Shown one piece after another: positions 1 through 10,182 of a stretch of DNA of 64,000 bases (positions are counted from its first letter, which is position 1; every line of letters starts with the position of its first letter). The stretch is from Rhodosporidiobolus odoratus (Eukaryota > Basidiomycota > Microbotryomycetes > Sporidiobolales > Sporidiobolaceae). The position numbers were made by a program, and so were the translations under genes. The stretch lies in assembly GCA_034387635.1 (NCBI GenBank), contig JAOANU010000019.1, positions 124,001 to 188,000 on the forward strand. The letters are read 5' to 3'. A model generated the notes under the pieces. It ran no database searches. It saw only the letters and a program-made list of their open reading frames with translations, and was not told the DNA's origin.

Positions 1-1236
1 GCAACGACCAGTGCGTTTTTTCTTCCTCGTCTTTGTTTTCTTTATCGTGCTAACCAGCTTGCTACAGGCTACGCTGTCACTCGAGATCTCCAAGAAGACA
101 CTCAACGATCCGGTACTCTCGAGAGGCAATCTGACCAACTGCGCTCACGTGCCGCGCTCATTCCTCCTCGTCGTTCGCACTCGTCTCTTCGCAAAGATCA
201 CCTTCGCCGTCTAACGCCGGGACGGGCTGGAGGCGCTCTATCTTTTGACTCGCAGGATCTATCAGCTCTTTAAGACGCTCACGCGCGTACCGGAGATTGC
301 AGGCTTGGTCAAGGACTTGCGGTTCGAGGTGAAGCAGGCGGGACGGTTCTTTCCGCTGGGTGGCGCCGAGCAAGTCGAGCTCGAGGAGGTGGTGGAGAAA
401 CTTCTTCCAGCTCTGGACAATCTCGAGCAGTTGCGTATGACGTGTGAGAACTCGAACGGGCCGACTCTTTCCTCTCTTCTCGAAGACCTCGTCCTTCCCT
501 CGATTACCTTCCTCTTCTTCGCCAATTTCCCTTCCACCCTCGTATCCACGTTCCCCTCTCTTACCCATCTCGGCACTCACGTAGCCGACGACGACGACGA
601 CGACGACCTCGCACTGCCTGCGCCGCCGATCGAAACCCTCAGTCTCTACCCCGTCTCCAACTCCGGCCTCCCGTCAAATCCCTGGCTCCTCCTGGCCACC
701 GTACAGACAGTCAAGGATTTGACGATTTCATACTGTCCTTGGAGCGGCGGCGAAGATCCCTGCGCCGACTACCCCTCATTCAACCCCAACCTCTCGGACC
801 ACTCCTCCCTCATCACTTTTCGGCCCTCCCACCGGTGCCTCGAATCACCTCATCATGGGTGTGGTACTGGGAGGGAGAACGAAGCCCCGTATCGCTCAAG
901 TTTTCCTCGAACCTCGACAGCCTCGCCATCGCAGACGACGGGCTGGGCAAACCGATCCCTCAGGCTTTCTTCCGCAACGTCCCGACAACCCTCTCGACCC
1001 TTGACATCCCTACCTCGGCAATTCGGCCGGCTACCCTTATCACCTTGATCAAGAACTGCCTGAAGGGGTTGAAGGTGCTCGTCCTCGAGGCTACGGTCGA
1101 TGACTTAGATGGGGAGAAAAAATCAAGCTGGGCTTGGACGCGGACGAAGTCAAGGGAACTGGCCGCAGTGTGTGAGGAGAAAGGCGTCGAGTTCCTCACT
1201 CGAGTGGTGGCGCCACGTGATTGGAATGGCATGTAG
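1..1236 (+). pseudogene. F-box/LRR-like gene, degraded, cut by left window edge
   Basis: Bases 1-10 look like the end of an upstream exon, followed by a good intron (GTGCGT donor at 11, GCTAAC branch site, CTACAG acceptor ending at 67). The next exon opens with an F-box-like stretch (LSLEISKKTLNDPVLS, then NLTNCAHVPRSF) and continues as Leu-rich repeat-like sequence to a TAG at 1234-1236. Two lesions are visible. The first is an in-frame TAA at 212-214, where the paralogue at 62.7 kb reads straight through (KITFAV-stop-RRDGLEALYLL against QVIFAVERWGMIEFF). The second is a frame change near 815, where the frame ending in SDHSSLITF must continue in another frame as SALPPVPRITSSWVWYW. An Asp run is encoded at about 590-607. 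The F-box assignment comes from the N-terminal pattern and the paralogues. I infer a decaying gene; two sequencing errors are the alternative. Confidence 0.7.
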
Positions 1237-1416
1237 GTAGAGCAGAGTAGAAAGGAAATGGAAGCAGCATCTGTACAATAACCTGCTCTGTGCCTAGTAC
1301 GTTTCGATCGCAGGACCAGCGTGAACGAGCACTATTGCCAACATTCGAAGAAGCAAGTCAGCGTAAAGCAAGCCGGTGGAAGCAGACATCAGGTTGACGA
1401 CGAAAGGAAACACTTT

Positions 1417-4400
1417 TTATAATGTAAGCTGCCGCTTTCCTCTCAGAGATTTCCCAGCTCTACATGCCCTCGCCACTTCTGTCCACTCTTGCGAACTCGT
1501 CACATTCGCTCCGTCATCCCCCTCCGACTCGAAGCGCCGCTTCCTTCCTCCGAGCCCACCGGCTGCTGCTGCTGGCTGTACGCGCGCCGCCGCCGTGGTA
1601 AAAGGATGATAGCTCGGCAGCTTCCTGATGTCTGCGCCCGAAGCGAGAGACGTCTCCGATTTACTGCCCCCGCTGTAACTCTCCTCAACTCCTGCTTCTT
1701 CTCCTGCCAGCACGCTCGCGGGTGGCTGTTCCTCGGGCGTCTCCGAGATGTGCGAGGGACCTTCGTAGGGCGAGACGAGACCGCTCTCCCCCGTGCGGCG
1801 GACGGTCTCGTCGGAGGCGTAGGTGTAGTGTGGCTCGGCGCTTTTCTGACGGAAGGAGGGTACGCGAGACCAGAGGGGCGAGGATGAGGCGGATGAGGAG
1901 AGATGAACTTCGGCATTCAGGTGAAGGCGAGAGGTGGAAGTGTCGGAACGGATGAGGAGTGGTTGAAGCTGATCTGATCTCGCAGCAGAAGCGTTTCCAA
2001 CCTTGTCGGGAGGGTCTGAATGTGCTTCTACGGCTTGCTGACCCCGATGTCTGGAGGGCGAGGAGCACTGCTGGAGGTATCCGCTGGCCTTGGGTAACGA
2101 CGCAGACTGACGAGCCTGAGGAAGCCCAGCAGCGAAGAGCTCGGGACTGGCAGGGAGAACGGGGACAGGCCGTTTCGACGGGGATTCGTCTCCGTCGTCG
2201 CGACGTGCACGGCTGCCAAGCTCGGGTGGGAGCGATACCGGCCTGCCCGAGCGATCATCGGTGTACTCGTGCGAAGAGCGGTGAACGGACGTGCCGCTGA
2301 CCTTCGTCTCGTCTTCCTCGATGATCGAAGAGGGAAGGTAGAACTCCGGCCTCGTCGACAAGCGGCGTAAGATAGAGCGCTTCTTCCGCTTCGCCTCGCC
2401 TTCAGGGGCGCTGTCCGCCTTGTCGAAATCGGTTCTACTGCGACCGAGATTGCCGGGCGTGACGAAAGCGTAGAACCGCTTCCTCGGGGCCCGAGCAGAC
2501 GTCGACGTCCCCGTGGAGGATGAAGTATCGGCCTGGGCTGGTGGTGGCGAAGCGAAGAGGCTGCGCGTAATCGTGCGAGCGGGAGCGGCGGAAGAAGAGG
2601 CCTTGGCAAGTGCTTGACGAGCTTCGACGGTCGGCGCCTTATTCGCCTTCGGGCCGACGACGAAGCGGAAGTCCGTCTGCGGCAGTTTTTTGCGGGCCTG
2701 CGGCAGCAGATTGGCCTCGCTCGACGAGCTCGACTTGACCGCCTCGTTGACCTTCTCAAGCGGGACTTGAGAAGTTGAAGTCGCTGCTTTGTCGCCGGAT
2801 CTCCCTTGCCTGAGCACGACAGACTGCTCGGAAGATACAGATGCGTGCTGAGGATTGAGTAAGCGAGGTGGAGGAAGACGGACAGCCTCGAAGCGGTACT
2901 TGAATTTGGCGGTAGCCGGGCGACGAGCGGCAGTGGGCTTTTTTTTGGGCTGAGGCTTGACTTCGGGCTCATGCGACGACTGCGGAGGCCTATACCGAAA
3001 CGTGGCATTAGAGAGGAACCAGGATTGGGCTAAAGGAGCGGACTCGAGGGGACGTAGAACTCACTCGACGTCCAGCTCGCCAATTGCGCCTGCGTCTTCC
3101 GCCCCACCCAGCTCCAACGCGGCTACCTTCCCTCCACCTCGACGGAAAGCCCTGGCAGGCATTTTTGCACCAGCGATCGTCGACTTTACCGGCTCCTGTT
3201 TCGCCACTTCTTCCGCAATCTTGTCCATCTCCTCGTCCAGAGCAAGCATACTCTTCATACCCGCCTTCTCCTTCTTCTTCCGCTCGCCTTCGCGCCCAGC
3301 AAGCGGAGCAAAAGCGGTCTGGCTAATTCGCTGGAGGAACGGCGTGCGAAGGTCCTCGCCGGGCTTGAGGCGCTTGACGCCGTCGACCGATTCTTTATCC
3401 GCTTCTTGCCGCCCCTTCGCGCTGGACGAGTCTCGACCTTCTTTGCCGAAACTGGTCCGGCTAGGAGCGTCGAGAGACAGCTTCATCTTCCCGCCTCTCC
3501 CGCCCGGCGTTTTGTACGGTGGCTGACGGAGCAGGCGAGTTTTCTCCTTGGAAGTTGCGCCTGCGAGGTCCATAGCTCCGAGGAAGGCGGTCGCGTTGTA
3601 GAGAGGTTTTGGCGTAGGGGGAGGCTCGTAAAAATCGGCGGGGTCCAGGAGGGGAAAGGAGCTCGAGGGGCCGGCATCGTCGTCTACCCGCTCGCTCGAG
3701 GTGTAAGAGCGGCGGGCACGCTTCGAGGCCTTCCTGCTTATATCCTCAGTAGCGCCTCGCTTTCCCTTCACCTGACCTTGCTTCGTAGCCTTCTTACCAT
3801 CTAGCTGTTGCTTCGACTTGGTCCGGGGAAGAACATTTGCGAAAAAGTCGTCGATGCTGGCCGACTTACCGTGATTTGCCCCGATTGCTTCCTCCACAGA
3901 GTCAGCGCCGCCAGCTTCCGGCTCCCTCTGCTTCTCTTTCCCCTTTCCTTTGCCCTTCGTCGCCGCCTGCTTTCTCTCCTCCGCCTGGGCGACCTCGGCG
4001 CGAACAATCGGGCTGAGAACCCTCGCCGCCCACATCGGGTCAGGTAGACGACTATGTGTTGATCCTCGACGAGTATGAAGGCGAGTCGCGGGGCTGAGGA
4101 GGTTCGCGTCGGCGGGAGGAGGAGGAGGAATGGGCGCGGGAGCGGGAGCTTGAGGCGCATCTTCGCCTGCCTTGTCCGAGGAAGAAGCCGAAGTCGTAGT
4201 GATTGTCGTGAGTAGAGAGTCGGGGGCGGCGGGATTTGGCTGGGCGGCAGGAGGAAAGGCGAGGGCGGACGAGGAAGAAGAGGAAGGAGTCGGCACGACG
4301 TTGAGCTGACGGCGGAGGGGATTGACCGGGCGCCGAAGCGCCTGGGATGGCAGATGTCCTTTCCTTGAGCCTACCACCTTGTCCTTGCTGGCCAAGCCTT

Positions 4401-4662
4401 GCTCGCTACTTTCCCCTCCCATTTCCACCCCCCGCTCGAGCCCTTCCGACCCGACCTCGACTTCGTCCTGTGGCTGCAAGACACCCTGTCCCCCATTTCC
4501 GACGTGATCCTGAATACTCTGCCGTGACCTAACCCGCCCGTGAAAAGGTGTAGCGAGGCGAGGAGATGTGGTGCTGTCGTCGGCAGGAACGGCGGTTCGT
4601 TTGCGATGTGGGCGACGACGGCGGGGACGGGGAGGCGGAGAGCTGGGTTCAATGGAAGGCAT
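1417..4662 (-). CDS. large low-complexity protein of unknown function
   Basis: Two exons are read: 4662-3065 and 2989-1417, with a 75-nt intron (GTGAGT...TATAG). The product is about 1056 aa. The first exon begins MPSIEPSSPPPRPRRRRP and is rich in Pro, Ser, Lys and Arg. It includes a Lys/Gly/Glu-rich block (KGKGKGKEK) and a conserved-looking patch (ASIDDFFANVLPRTKS), then YKTPGGRGGKMKLSL and LRTPFLQRISQTAFAPL. After the intron the protein continues PPQSSHEPEVKPQPKKKP. I recognise no domain; the composition suggests a disordered, basic nuclear protein. An upstream ATG in another frame is not used. It converges with the degraded F-box gene at 1-1236. A further unseen intron in the last exon is possible. 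Confidence 0.7.
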
Positions 4663-5150
4663 GTGGGAGAGGCAGAAGTACTGTAGGCTAGTTTCGGGAA
4701 AGAGTGAAAGAGGGAACGTGAGTTGGGAAGGTTGGAACCGATGGAACGATCAAACGGAGGTCAGAGATCTTTTTCCATTCTGGGCAGTCTCTCTTGAATG
4801 GAGACACAGCTTTACAAGTACAGTCTAAGTGCACTGTAGCCCATCTCCCGAAATGCCGGGTTGCAAGCGTCGTCTTTCGCATCCTGCCGCTCTTACCGTC
4901 GCTCTGGTATCTCACTCCTTCCGCCCATTAACGCGTGCCCACGAGCTTGTCGGTCCCGCATCAGACAGCAGTCCCTTCGAAAGCGAGGGATTCCCGTGTC
5001 AAAAGGCGTCCAAAAGGGGATCTTGATAGAAGAGAGAGAGGAAGGAAGGGTAGTCGGCATGTTCATCCCTGAGAAGCATTGCATCGGCCTTCCGGCGCGC
5101 CGCGTGCGAGCCAGCAGGGACCGGCGAGAAGACCCTCACTGCCGCCGTAC
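4663..5150. other. intergenic, no gene seen
   Basis: This is the region upstream of the unknown minus-strand gene (start at 4662). Short open frames on both strands show no splice-supported or family-like coding sequence. It probably holds the promoter of the 4662 gene. Confidence 0.5.
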
Positions 5151-5154
5151 CGCA

Positions 5155-5862
5155 CTGCTCCTTCCTTTATGACTCAGCCTCGCACAGACTGCTGTGGTCA
5201 ACTTCGAGGACAGCTGTGTATCGAGGTATTGGTGCTCCAAGGAGGTAGATTCCGTCCGGTCTGGGCGGCGAAGTAGTCTTCGGCGTAGAGGTCGAGAAAC
5301 TTCAGCTCAGTGCGGCAGGTACTTGACTGAGTTCGAAAATTTGCAGGATTGTGAGTTCAGCTGGTCGAGAGGACGATGGTATAGAACCAAGTCGAGTCGC
5401 AATCATCCGCACAACGCTTGTAGGCGCAGGACAGTGTCGCAGAAGGCGAGCTGCAAGAAAAGGAAGAGGAGCCTGACGATTGCTTCGAGTTCGCAGGGCC
5501 TGTGGGTAAAGGCGTACCTCGTGTCCTACGTACACTTTAGACTCACTGTTTCCATCCCGAGTTGCTCAGCGGCTAGCGGTTGATAGCCTCGAGCACCGCG
5601 CGTTACAAGGAATTGACTTGACGGGCACAAACGGTTCCGGGTGGAGGTTCACAGGATGGCGAGAGCACATGATACATTGTCCAGCTTGTCCGCACGAGGC
5701 AAGAAAAGCGCATCGACGCCTTAACGCTGACAAGCTCTGTGATGAAGGCGTTCTGCGAGGAACGGAAAGTCAGCTAGCACGCCTCTGATCGAGTAAGAGA
5801 GGGACATATCTTGCGAGACGGTACAGCAGCTATACCGACCCTCAATCCAGCTTAGCAATCAA
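5155..5862 (-). pseudogene. degraded F-box gene, left member of a divergent pair
   Basis: Read on the minus strand, the sequence around 5860 matches the 5' end of the F-box genes at 30.11 and 62.28 kb, but the expected ATG is CTG and the first codons are scrambled (gctaagctgga against gctgagatgga). A decayed intron ending CTCGCAG is still recognisable. Further in, fragments of the LRR-like part survive, split between frames: AEDYF near 5275 and TAVLEVDHSSLCEAES near 5170-5220. These match AEDYF and AAVLDVDHDKSAEAEP of the 62 kb gene. Stops and frameshifts separate the pieces, so no full product is possible. It is closer to the 62 kb copy than to the 30 kb copy. Confidence 0.65.
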
Positions 5863-5926
5863 GCAGTTCGACGGGTTTTGAAAGCGGTGGGACAAGCGAG
5901 AAGTTGGAACTTAGATTGCCTCCGTC

Positions 5927-5948
5927 CACCACTCTCGCTCAGGCTATG
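5927..5948. promoter_or_regulatory. conserved element between divergent F-box starts (decayed pair)
   Basis: The core CCACTCTCGCTCAGGCTATG lies between the two degraded F-box starts. The same core recurs inverted at 30022-30043 and as a G-variant at 62363-62384, in the same position each time. In this copy and the 30 kb copy its last three bases are the presumed start codon of the LRR-type partner. Confidence 0.45.
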
Positions 5949-6370
5949 GTCTTGTTTGCAGGCGTGAACGTCAACGTAGTCAGGATCGAGGAGGGCCGCG
6001 TCGTGGCGGCGGGTCGTCCCACGGCGCACAGAAGAACTCCTCGCGTTCAACGAAACGATGACGGTGGTCAATTCACCGGGTTCCGCCGTGTGAGCGTGTG
6101 TAAGCTGAACGTACTCATGTGTAGATATGGCCCCCACCGTGCGGGCGTCGGCGACGAGCGGGATCGATAGTCAGCGTCCTTTTCACCCTGTTGGTCAATT
6201 CCCCTTTTCCACTCTGAGCGCACATCATCAAGCTGACCTTCCCTTCCTTAGCGCCAGCTCCCTATCGAAGTGCTCGGAGCCATCCTCACCGATACCAACC
6301 TCTCTCCAGGCGATCTCGCGTCCGTATGCTTCGCTTCCCGCTCGGCTTTTCGTCTTTTTTCTGACCTACA
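5946..6370 (+). pseudogene. truncated F-box gene, right member of the decayed divergent pair
   Basis: This is a plus-strand copy of the first exons of the gene at 28479-30024. Exon 1 begins MVLFAGVNVNVVRIEEGR, and an intron ending TGTAG follows. Exon 2 reads MAPTVRASATSGIDSQ. A second intron ending CTTAG leads into the F-box start RQLPIEVLGAILTDTN. The second donor is weakened (GTTGGT instead of GTATGT). Homology stops around 6370, within the F-box, about 160 bp before the stop of the neighbouring secreted-protein gene at 6531. Only the 5' part of the gene was copied or kept, so it is a truncated pseudogene. Confidence 0.75.
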
Positions 6371-6530
6371 CACTGCACGACTCGACGGCGCGCCATGTCT
6401 CTCAGCTTACCGCGGCTGCACTGCGAGCCTTTTGCACACAGGCTGGCCTCACACAACCTCGCTCGAGTCATTTCCTGCTGCATCGCGCATCGACGCCAAT
6501 TAACACACAGGCAAATCGCTTGCTATTGTC

Positions 6531-7281
6531 TCAAAGCAACCACGAACCCCCTATAGCTACTACAGCTACTACCCCTGTTAATGCTGCTACTGCGACCCTC
6601 TTCGCTCCTCGCGCCGATGCCCCTGCCGCGCTGCTGACCGCATTCTGCTTAAAATTCATCCCGACCATACCGGTCGCCGCCCCTTCGTCGCCTGCGCCTG
6701 ATGAGACAGTGGTGATGTCTGCGTTGAGCCCGAGAGTCAGGTTTGGTCCTAGCTAGGAGGGGGCGAGAGGGGTCAGGTGGAGGGAAAGAAGAAGGTATAC
6801 TGACAATCTTGTATTTGCACGACCGACCCAGTAGAAATGGGCGCGAGAGTTGCAGATGGTGCAGTAGGCTCGAAGGTGAAGACTGCTCCGTCAGTCGTGT
6901 AGACGGCTGCAAATCAGGCGTGAAATGGCGAGGAGGCAGGAGGGAGGAAAAGAAAAGTTCAGCTTCGCTCTCGCTATGCCTCCTTGACTCCCGAAAGACT
7001 TGTGCGCCGAGATCGAGAGGCGTAGACTTACTTGGTGAGATGCTAGTCGTCACGACTTGGTCACTGTAACAAGACAAACGAGTTCAACTTAATCGGTCCG
7101 CCTGAAAAGCAGGGCAAGAAAAGGGTAAAACGCACTTTCCCTCTTCTGTCAAAGTTGTTTCCTGCCCATGCACCACTCCGATCTGGATTACCAACGCTAC
7201 AACCGGGAAGAGCGCGAAGACAATCGAGCGGCAAGTCGCTGCACAGCTTGACGACGAGGAAAAGTGCGAGTTGGGCAACAT
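6531..7281 (-). CDS. small secreted GPI-anchor-like Ser/Thr-rich protein (paralogue 1 of 3)
   Basis: Four exons are read: 7281-7136, 7063-7032, 6906-6805 and 6718-6531 (155 aa; lengths sum to a multiple of three). The N-terminus is a long hydrophobic signal sequence (SIVFALFPVVALVIQIGVV) ending in HGQ. The middle exon carries the family motif TVYTTDGAVFTF followed by PTAPSATLAPISTGS. The C-terminus ends with a small-residue region and a hydrophobic tail (VAVAALTGVVAVVAIGGSWLL), typical of a GPI-attachment signal. Intron positions and phases match the neighbours at 7759 and 9067, and exon 3 is 102 nt as in the 7759 gene. I infer secretion and a cell-wall or membrane location. I do not recognise the family by name. 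Confidence 0.75.
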
Positions 7282-7758
7282 CGTTTCGGCGCGTGCGAGG
7301 GTAAAGGTAAGGGTGAGGCAGTGCGGTCTTTGTACGAGCGAGTGAAGGGAAGAGAGGGAGCAAGAAGACAGACGAACGAACGGCGTTGAGGATAAACAGG
7401 GGTCCCCATCTAGTGCCGTTGGCGCCGCTGCGAGGGGAAGCGGGGAGATGAAGGAGTGACGTCGTTGCGGTGAGAGATCCCTCGATCAGAATGCTTCAAG
7501 CAAAGGACGGGCGGAGCTGAGCATACAGCTGGAGCGCAAAGAAAGCCAGGGTGGACGGCTCGAGGAGCGAGAGTAAGCGCGAGAGAGAAGAGAGGAAAGA
7601 AGCGGAGTTGAGAAGGTCAGAAAAAAGGGAGACGGAGGACCAATGGGTGACCAGTTTTGTGAGGTTCCTAGACGGCTTACGACGTGTGATGAGAGTATGT
7701 ACAGTCTGCTGTCCGCCCCGAGGTCTAGCGAATACAAACGGTAGCGACCTATGCCTCT

Positions 7759-8467
7759 TCATACTGCAAATCCACTTAGTATCGCCGTTCCGACCAGTGA
7801 CATTGCGAATAGAAGCCCGAAGGCGTATCGTGGCGGAACTTCTAAGCTTGAGCTTGCCGATGAAGTACTGGTGGCGGAGGCAGAAAAAGAGGAAAAGTCT
7901 GCAAGAAGTGGAAAAAAGGAGAGAAAGCAAGAACGCCAGAGTGAGTACTCGATTTACTAGGGCGCAGCGTGTGTTTCCAAGCTCAGCACCACCTGCGTGA
8001 GCGAGACAAGGCGGACAGTCACAAGATGGACTTACATGCAGTGGCCGCCTGAAGTGAGCCTGTAGAAATCGTCGCCAGCGTCGTTGAAGGCGTTGTGGCG
8101 TACCAGGTCGCAAGCTCGCCGTCGCTAGTGTAAGTAGCTGCAAATGCAGTGATGAATAGCCGACTCGGCTGAAGTCGAAGCGGAAACAGAGGTGTGTGGC
8201 AGCGAGGAAAAGGACGCACTGTAAGACGTCGTATCGCTCGCAGCAGCGTCCGAGGTGTCTGTCGACGTCAGAGTGACAGATATGCTGGTACTACAAGCTA
8301 GAGTCAGCGCAATCCTATGAAAACCTTTAAGCAGTCCTGTTACGTCGCGCTGTGCGCGCTGTGCGGCGAGAGAAGAAAACGCACCTCGAAGCATTTTGCG
8401 CAATCGCGTACTCCGCGAGTGCCATACTAAGTAGGAGGACCCTCAACAGAGTTATTGCGCGGTGCAT
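7759..8467 (-). CDS. small secreted GPI-anchor-like Ser/Thr-rich protein (paralogue 2 of 3)
   Basis: Four exons are read: 8467-8385, 8290-8220, 8137-8036 and 7898-7759 (131 aa; in frame throughout). The signal peptide is MHRAITLLRVLLLSMALA followed by EYAIAQN. A Ser/Thr-rich stretch (STSISVTLTSTDTSDAAAS) leads to the family motif TTYTSDGELATWYATTP and then ISTGSLQAATAY. The C-terminus is a Ser-rich linker and a hydrophobic tail (AFGLLFAMSLVGTAILSGFAV), which looks like a GPI signal. No enzymatic motif is visible. It lies between its two paralogues on the same strand, so the trio arose by tandem duplication. Likely a cell-surface or secreted protein; function unknown. Confidence 0.75.
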
Positions 8468-9066
8468 CTGGGCGAAAAGCGGGTGCGGAGGGCGTGGCGA
8501 AGTTACTGCGGGTTTTTCTCAGCACCGTTAATGGGAAAAGGAGAGTCGAGGCTGGTAGCGAGGCGGCGGCCGAGGCGACACGTTTTGACGAAGAGCGGCG
8601 TCGGTGACGACTAGAAGAAGATGAAGCGCAGACGAGCTTGCGGGATCGAGGTTCGCGACTTCGGCAGTACGCAGTCTCTACTGCTGAGTAAGGCTGCGGG
8701 AAAGTCAGCAGCAGGTCGGCCATGACCTGCAAACGGGGGAGAAGAGACGTCAAGCGAGGCACAAGCGGACAAGATGGATGCGAGCGGAAGCTGGGAAATC
8801 AAGGAGGAAAAAGACGAAATATGCAACGCTAAATGTCCATTACTAGAGAGCATACGAGAGTGAGTGAGCAAGAGAGCAACAGAGGGCGATGAAGAGGGAA
8901 ACGACCGAAGCAACCCAGGGTATTGTTTGCGAAAGAGATAAGAGACAAATGGGCTAGATGCGGGAAGTAAGGACCGGCTAGGTGGGAAACTAGGGACACG
9001 TGAAGAAGAGCCAAAGGTAGGCACAAGATGGGAAAAGTACAGATGGAGGCGCACACATAGGATTGC
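8468..9066. other. spacer between two tandem secreted-protein genes
   Basis: About 600 bp separate the starts and stops of paralogues 2 and 3. Long minus-strand open frames here lack the family motif, a signal peptide or splice-consistent continuation. I see no further gene; it probably holds the promoter of the gene starting at 8467. Confidence 0.5.
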
Positions 9067-10182
9067 CTAGAGTACCGCGACCGCACCAACCATTCCTCCG
9101 ACTACTGCCACCGCGGCCATGATTCCCCAATCTCCTGCGGTTCCGAAGGGGAAGAAGGACGAAGAGGCGAAGCGAGAACTGCCGCCGGATCGACCAGTTG
9201 CGGAGGATACGGAAGTGATGTCTGCGAAGGAGTCGAGGGTAAGCCTGCGATCGTAGGGAGCGCACGAGGGAGAGACAGAACGCACAAGATGCGGCTTGTA
9301 GGACTTGACCGGAAGAGGTCCACGTAGGAATGGGAGTTGCGGGGGTCGTGGCGGTCCTGTTCCAACCGAATACGGAAAGGTCAGTAAGGGAAAGGTACGG
9401 AAAGGAGGTAAGGGAAAACGGCAGAATAGGGAAAAGGACTAACCAGGTGGCGATGACACCGTTCTGAGTGTAAGTGGCTGCGACGAAGAGTGTGGTCAGA
9501 TCCTCCGCCCGACACGAGAGACTATGCAAAGCACAACGTACTGGGCTTGACCGGGCACCCCGCCGTCGTACACCTACTCGCCGGCTGTCCAACAACCTGT
9601 GCCGGCTGTCCGACCGCCGTCTCAGTGTCGTCGTCGTCGGCTGCGGTCGTGTCCGTCGTGGCTGCTACGGCTGCAGTCGTGGTTGAGGATGTGGTGGTGG
9701 CAGCAGCGGGATCGGCAGCGGCAGCATCGGTGAGAGTGGAAAGAATAGAGGTTGCCGAAGGGTCGCCGTCGGCGTCAGTTGCGACGGAGATGACGACGGT
9801 CGCGCCGGAGCTGCGAGAGAAAAGGTATGTGAGCCGTAGGGTACGCTGAGGACTGACAGGCGCCTGTTGGGAGACAACCGGGAATCTCCCGCACCGAACC
9901 GCAAAAGCGGACTCCTCGAAGTCGTTCCTCAGACACACAGGAAGGGCGGGCGAGGAAATGGCAGGCTCAGAAGAATGTAGCAGACTTCTTCGAGCCTTCA
10001 ACTTGATTGTACCCGCTATTGCGGACCCCTCCACTCCTCTCGTACCACCCTCCTCTCTCCCCTCCCCCAGCACAGGAGAGATCGGACACTTACTCAGCAT
10101 CCACGACAGTCCCCAACTGAGCCTTGACTGCTACTGCGACCACCAACAAACCGACGAGGAGGGACAAGCGGGGGGCGTGCAT
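9067..10182 (-). CDS. small secreted GPI-anchor-like Ser/Thr-rich protein (paralogue 3 of 3)
   Basis: Five exons are read: 10182-10094, 9810-9542, 9477-9444, 9356-9286 and 9221-9067 (205 aa; in frame). The signal peptide is MHAPRLSLLVGLLVVAVAV, then KAQ. A long Ala/Thr/Asp-rich region follows, with two Cys (RCTTAGCPV). The family motif TTYTQNGVIATW runs into TATTPATPIPTWTSSG. The C-terminus is a Ser-rich stretch and a hydrophobic tail (GIMAAVAVVGGMVGAVAVL), a probable GPI signal. Compared with the other two paralogues, the motif exon is split by one extra 87-nt intron (34 + 71 nt instead of 102). The first intron (283 nt) is unusually long and could hide another exon. Confidence 0.75.

Noticed and set aside
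6127..6756. 209-codon plus-strand frame starting MAPTVRASATSGIDSQ
   Set aside because: It reads through a decayed intron into the antisense of the secreted-protein gene; only its first part is the truncated F-box copy.
8611..9089. Minus-strand frames between secreted-protein paralogues, considered as a fourth paralogue
   Set aside because: No family motif, signal peptide followed by a usable splice, or GPI-like tail.
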